Source: Siminovitchia fordii DSM 16014 = CIP 108821
Lineage (GTDB): Bacteria; Bacillota; Bacilli; Bacillales; Bacillaceae_C
Direction of reading: 5' to 3'
DNA length: 64,000 nucleotides
NCBI RefSeq assembly: GCF_000374565.1
Contig: NZ_KB894686.1
Span: forward strand, 186,001-250,000
This document shows positions 63,773 to 64,000 of this stretch, piece by piece. A model generated the notes under the pieces. That model was not told the origin of the DNA. It made no database searches and saw nothing but the letters and a program-made list of their open reading frames with translations. Positions within the stretch are counted from its first letter, which is position 1; each line of letters begins with the position of its first letter. The position numbers and the translations under genes were made by a program.

Positions 63773-64000
63773 TTAAATTTTCTTTTTATGAAGCTTAACT
63801 ATGAACTGTCCAAACTGGGTGGCAAATGGCAGCACAGCTAATGAGCAAATGATATTGAATATAACACTGGCATGGGCCAGTTGAGTTTCCGGATTTGCAG
63901 TCAAAGCGATACTCCAATCAGCCAAGTTTGATATGAACGGCAAAAACACCAGGACTCCGAAGATATTCAGCCACAAGTGGGCATAGGCGGTGAGTCGAGC
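63773..64000 (-). CDS. yqeW: Na/Pi cotransporter family protein YqeW (C-terminal part, cut by window)
   Basis: C-terminal 75 codons of a membrane transporter. Reading on the minus strand from the window edge: ARLTAYAHLWLNIFGVLVFL, then SIALTANPETQLAHASVIFN and ICSLAVLPFATQFGQF. The QLAHASVxFN motif is the second repeat of the Na/Pi cotransporter (PNaS) family, matching YqeW. The frame stays open to base 64,000; the rest lies beyond. A Met within it (63,976) is not the start. Confidence 0.82.
   Translation of the reverse strand, partial: ARLTAYAHLWLNIFGVLVFLPFISNLADWSIALTANPETQLAHASVIFNIICSLAVLPFATQFGQFIVKLHKKKI

Noticed and set aside
63976-64000. Met at 63,976 as start of the transporter gene
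   Set aside because: The frame stays open to the window edge and the residues before it fit the family, so it is internal.

Overview
The window is a piece of chromosome from an endospore-forming member of the Bacillaceae (Bacillus in the broad sense). The evidence is the presence of sigK, sda, gpr and comER/comEA/comEB/comEC, a block of yqe genes in the order known from Bacillus subtilis, strong AGGAGG ribosome sites, frequent TTG/GTG starts and moderately low GC. There are two parts: a prophage (1 to about 34,870) and a housekeeping block (about 34,870 to 64,000).

The prophage is a skin-like element that interrupts sigK. The sequence from about 34,871 encodes the C-terminal half of sigma-K (the spoIIIC half), with no N-terminal half in front of it. 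Immediately upstream is a serine recombinase of the SpoIVCA type, whose stop codon lies only about 25 bases before the sigK remnant. The other end of the element and the spoIVCB half must lie left of base 1. The prophage is a PBSX/skin-type contractile-tailed phage. In order it carries small early-end genes, a ParB-like/DNA methyltransferase fusion, a multi-hairpin element, both terminase subunits, portal, a MuF head protein with a JAB-like C-terminal extension, a protease-scaffold, decoration and capsid proteins, connectors, sheath, tube, tail chaperones joined by a -1 frameshift signal, a repeat-bearing tape measure, hub, baseplate, fibre, holin and amidase.

Between the lysis genes and the recombinase is a cargo zone (27.9-33.2 kb). 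It contains small reversed genes, a RadC-like protein, a secreted toxin candidate with a probable immunity gene, a LexA-boxed promoter driving a small gene and a frameshifted yolD, and several terminator copies. This cargo zone is AT-rich and contains decayed genes.

The housekeeping block begins with the sigK 3' half. Next come phospholipid synthesis (pssA, psd), the sporulation checkpoint gene sda with DnaA boxes upstream, and a long operon for ribosome assembly, shikimate and NAD synthesis (yqeG, yqeH, aroE, yqeI, nadD, yqeK, rsfS, yqeM). The late competence genes, yqzM, holA, rpsT, gpr, yqxA, lepA and hemW follow. The heat-shock operon comes next, with a perfect CIRCE operator (hrcA, grpE, dnaK, dnaJ), followed by prmA, rsmE, mtaB, deoC and the start of a Na/Pi cotransporter gene cut by the window edge. 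Compared with B. subtilis, spoIIP is absent from its usual place between gpr and yqxA.

The observations I rate highest are the sigK-interrupting phage with its recombinase at the spoIIIC side and an odd leader, a repeated Gly-Glu-Met motif shared by scaffold and capsid (possible protease sites), the MuF-JAB fusion with a small partner gene, the secreted toxin cassette, twin palindromes inside terS, and an unassigned four-hairpin element.
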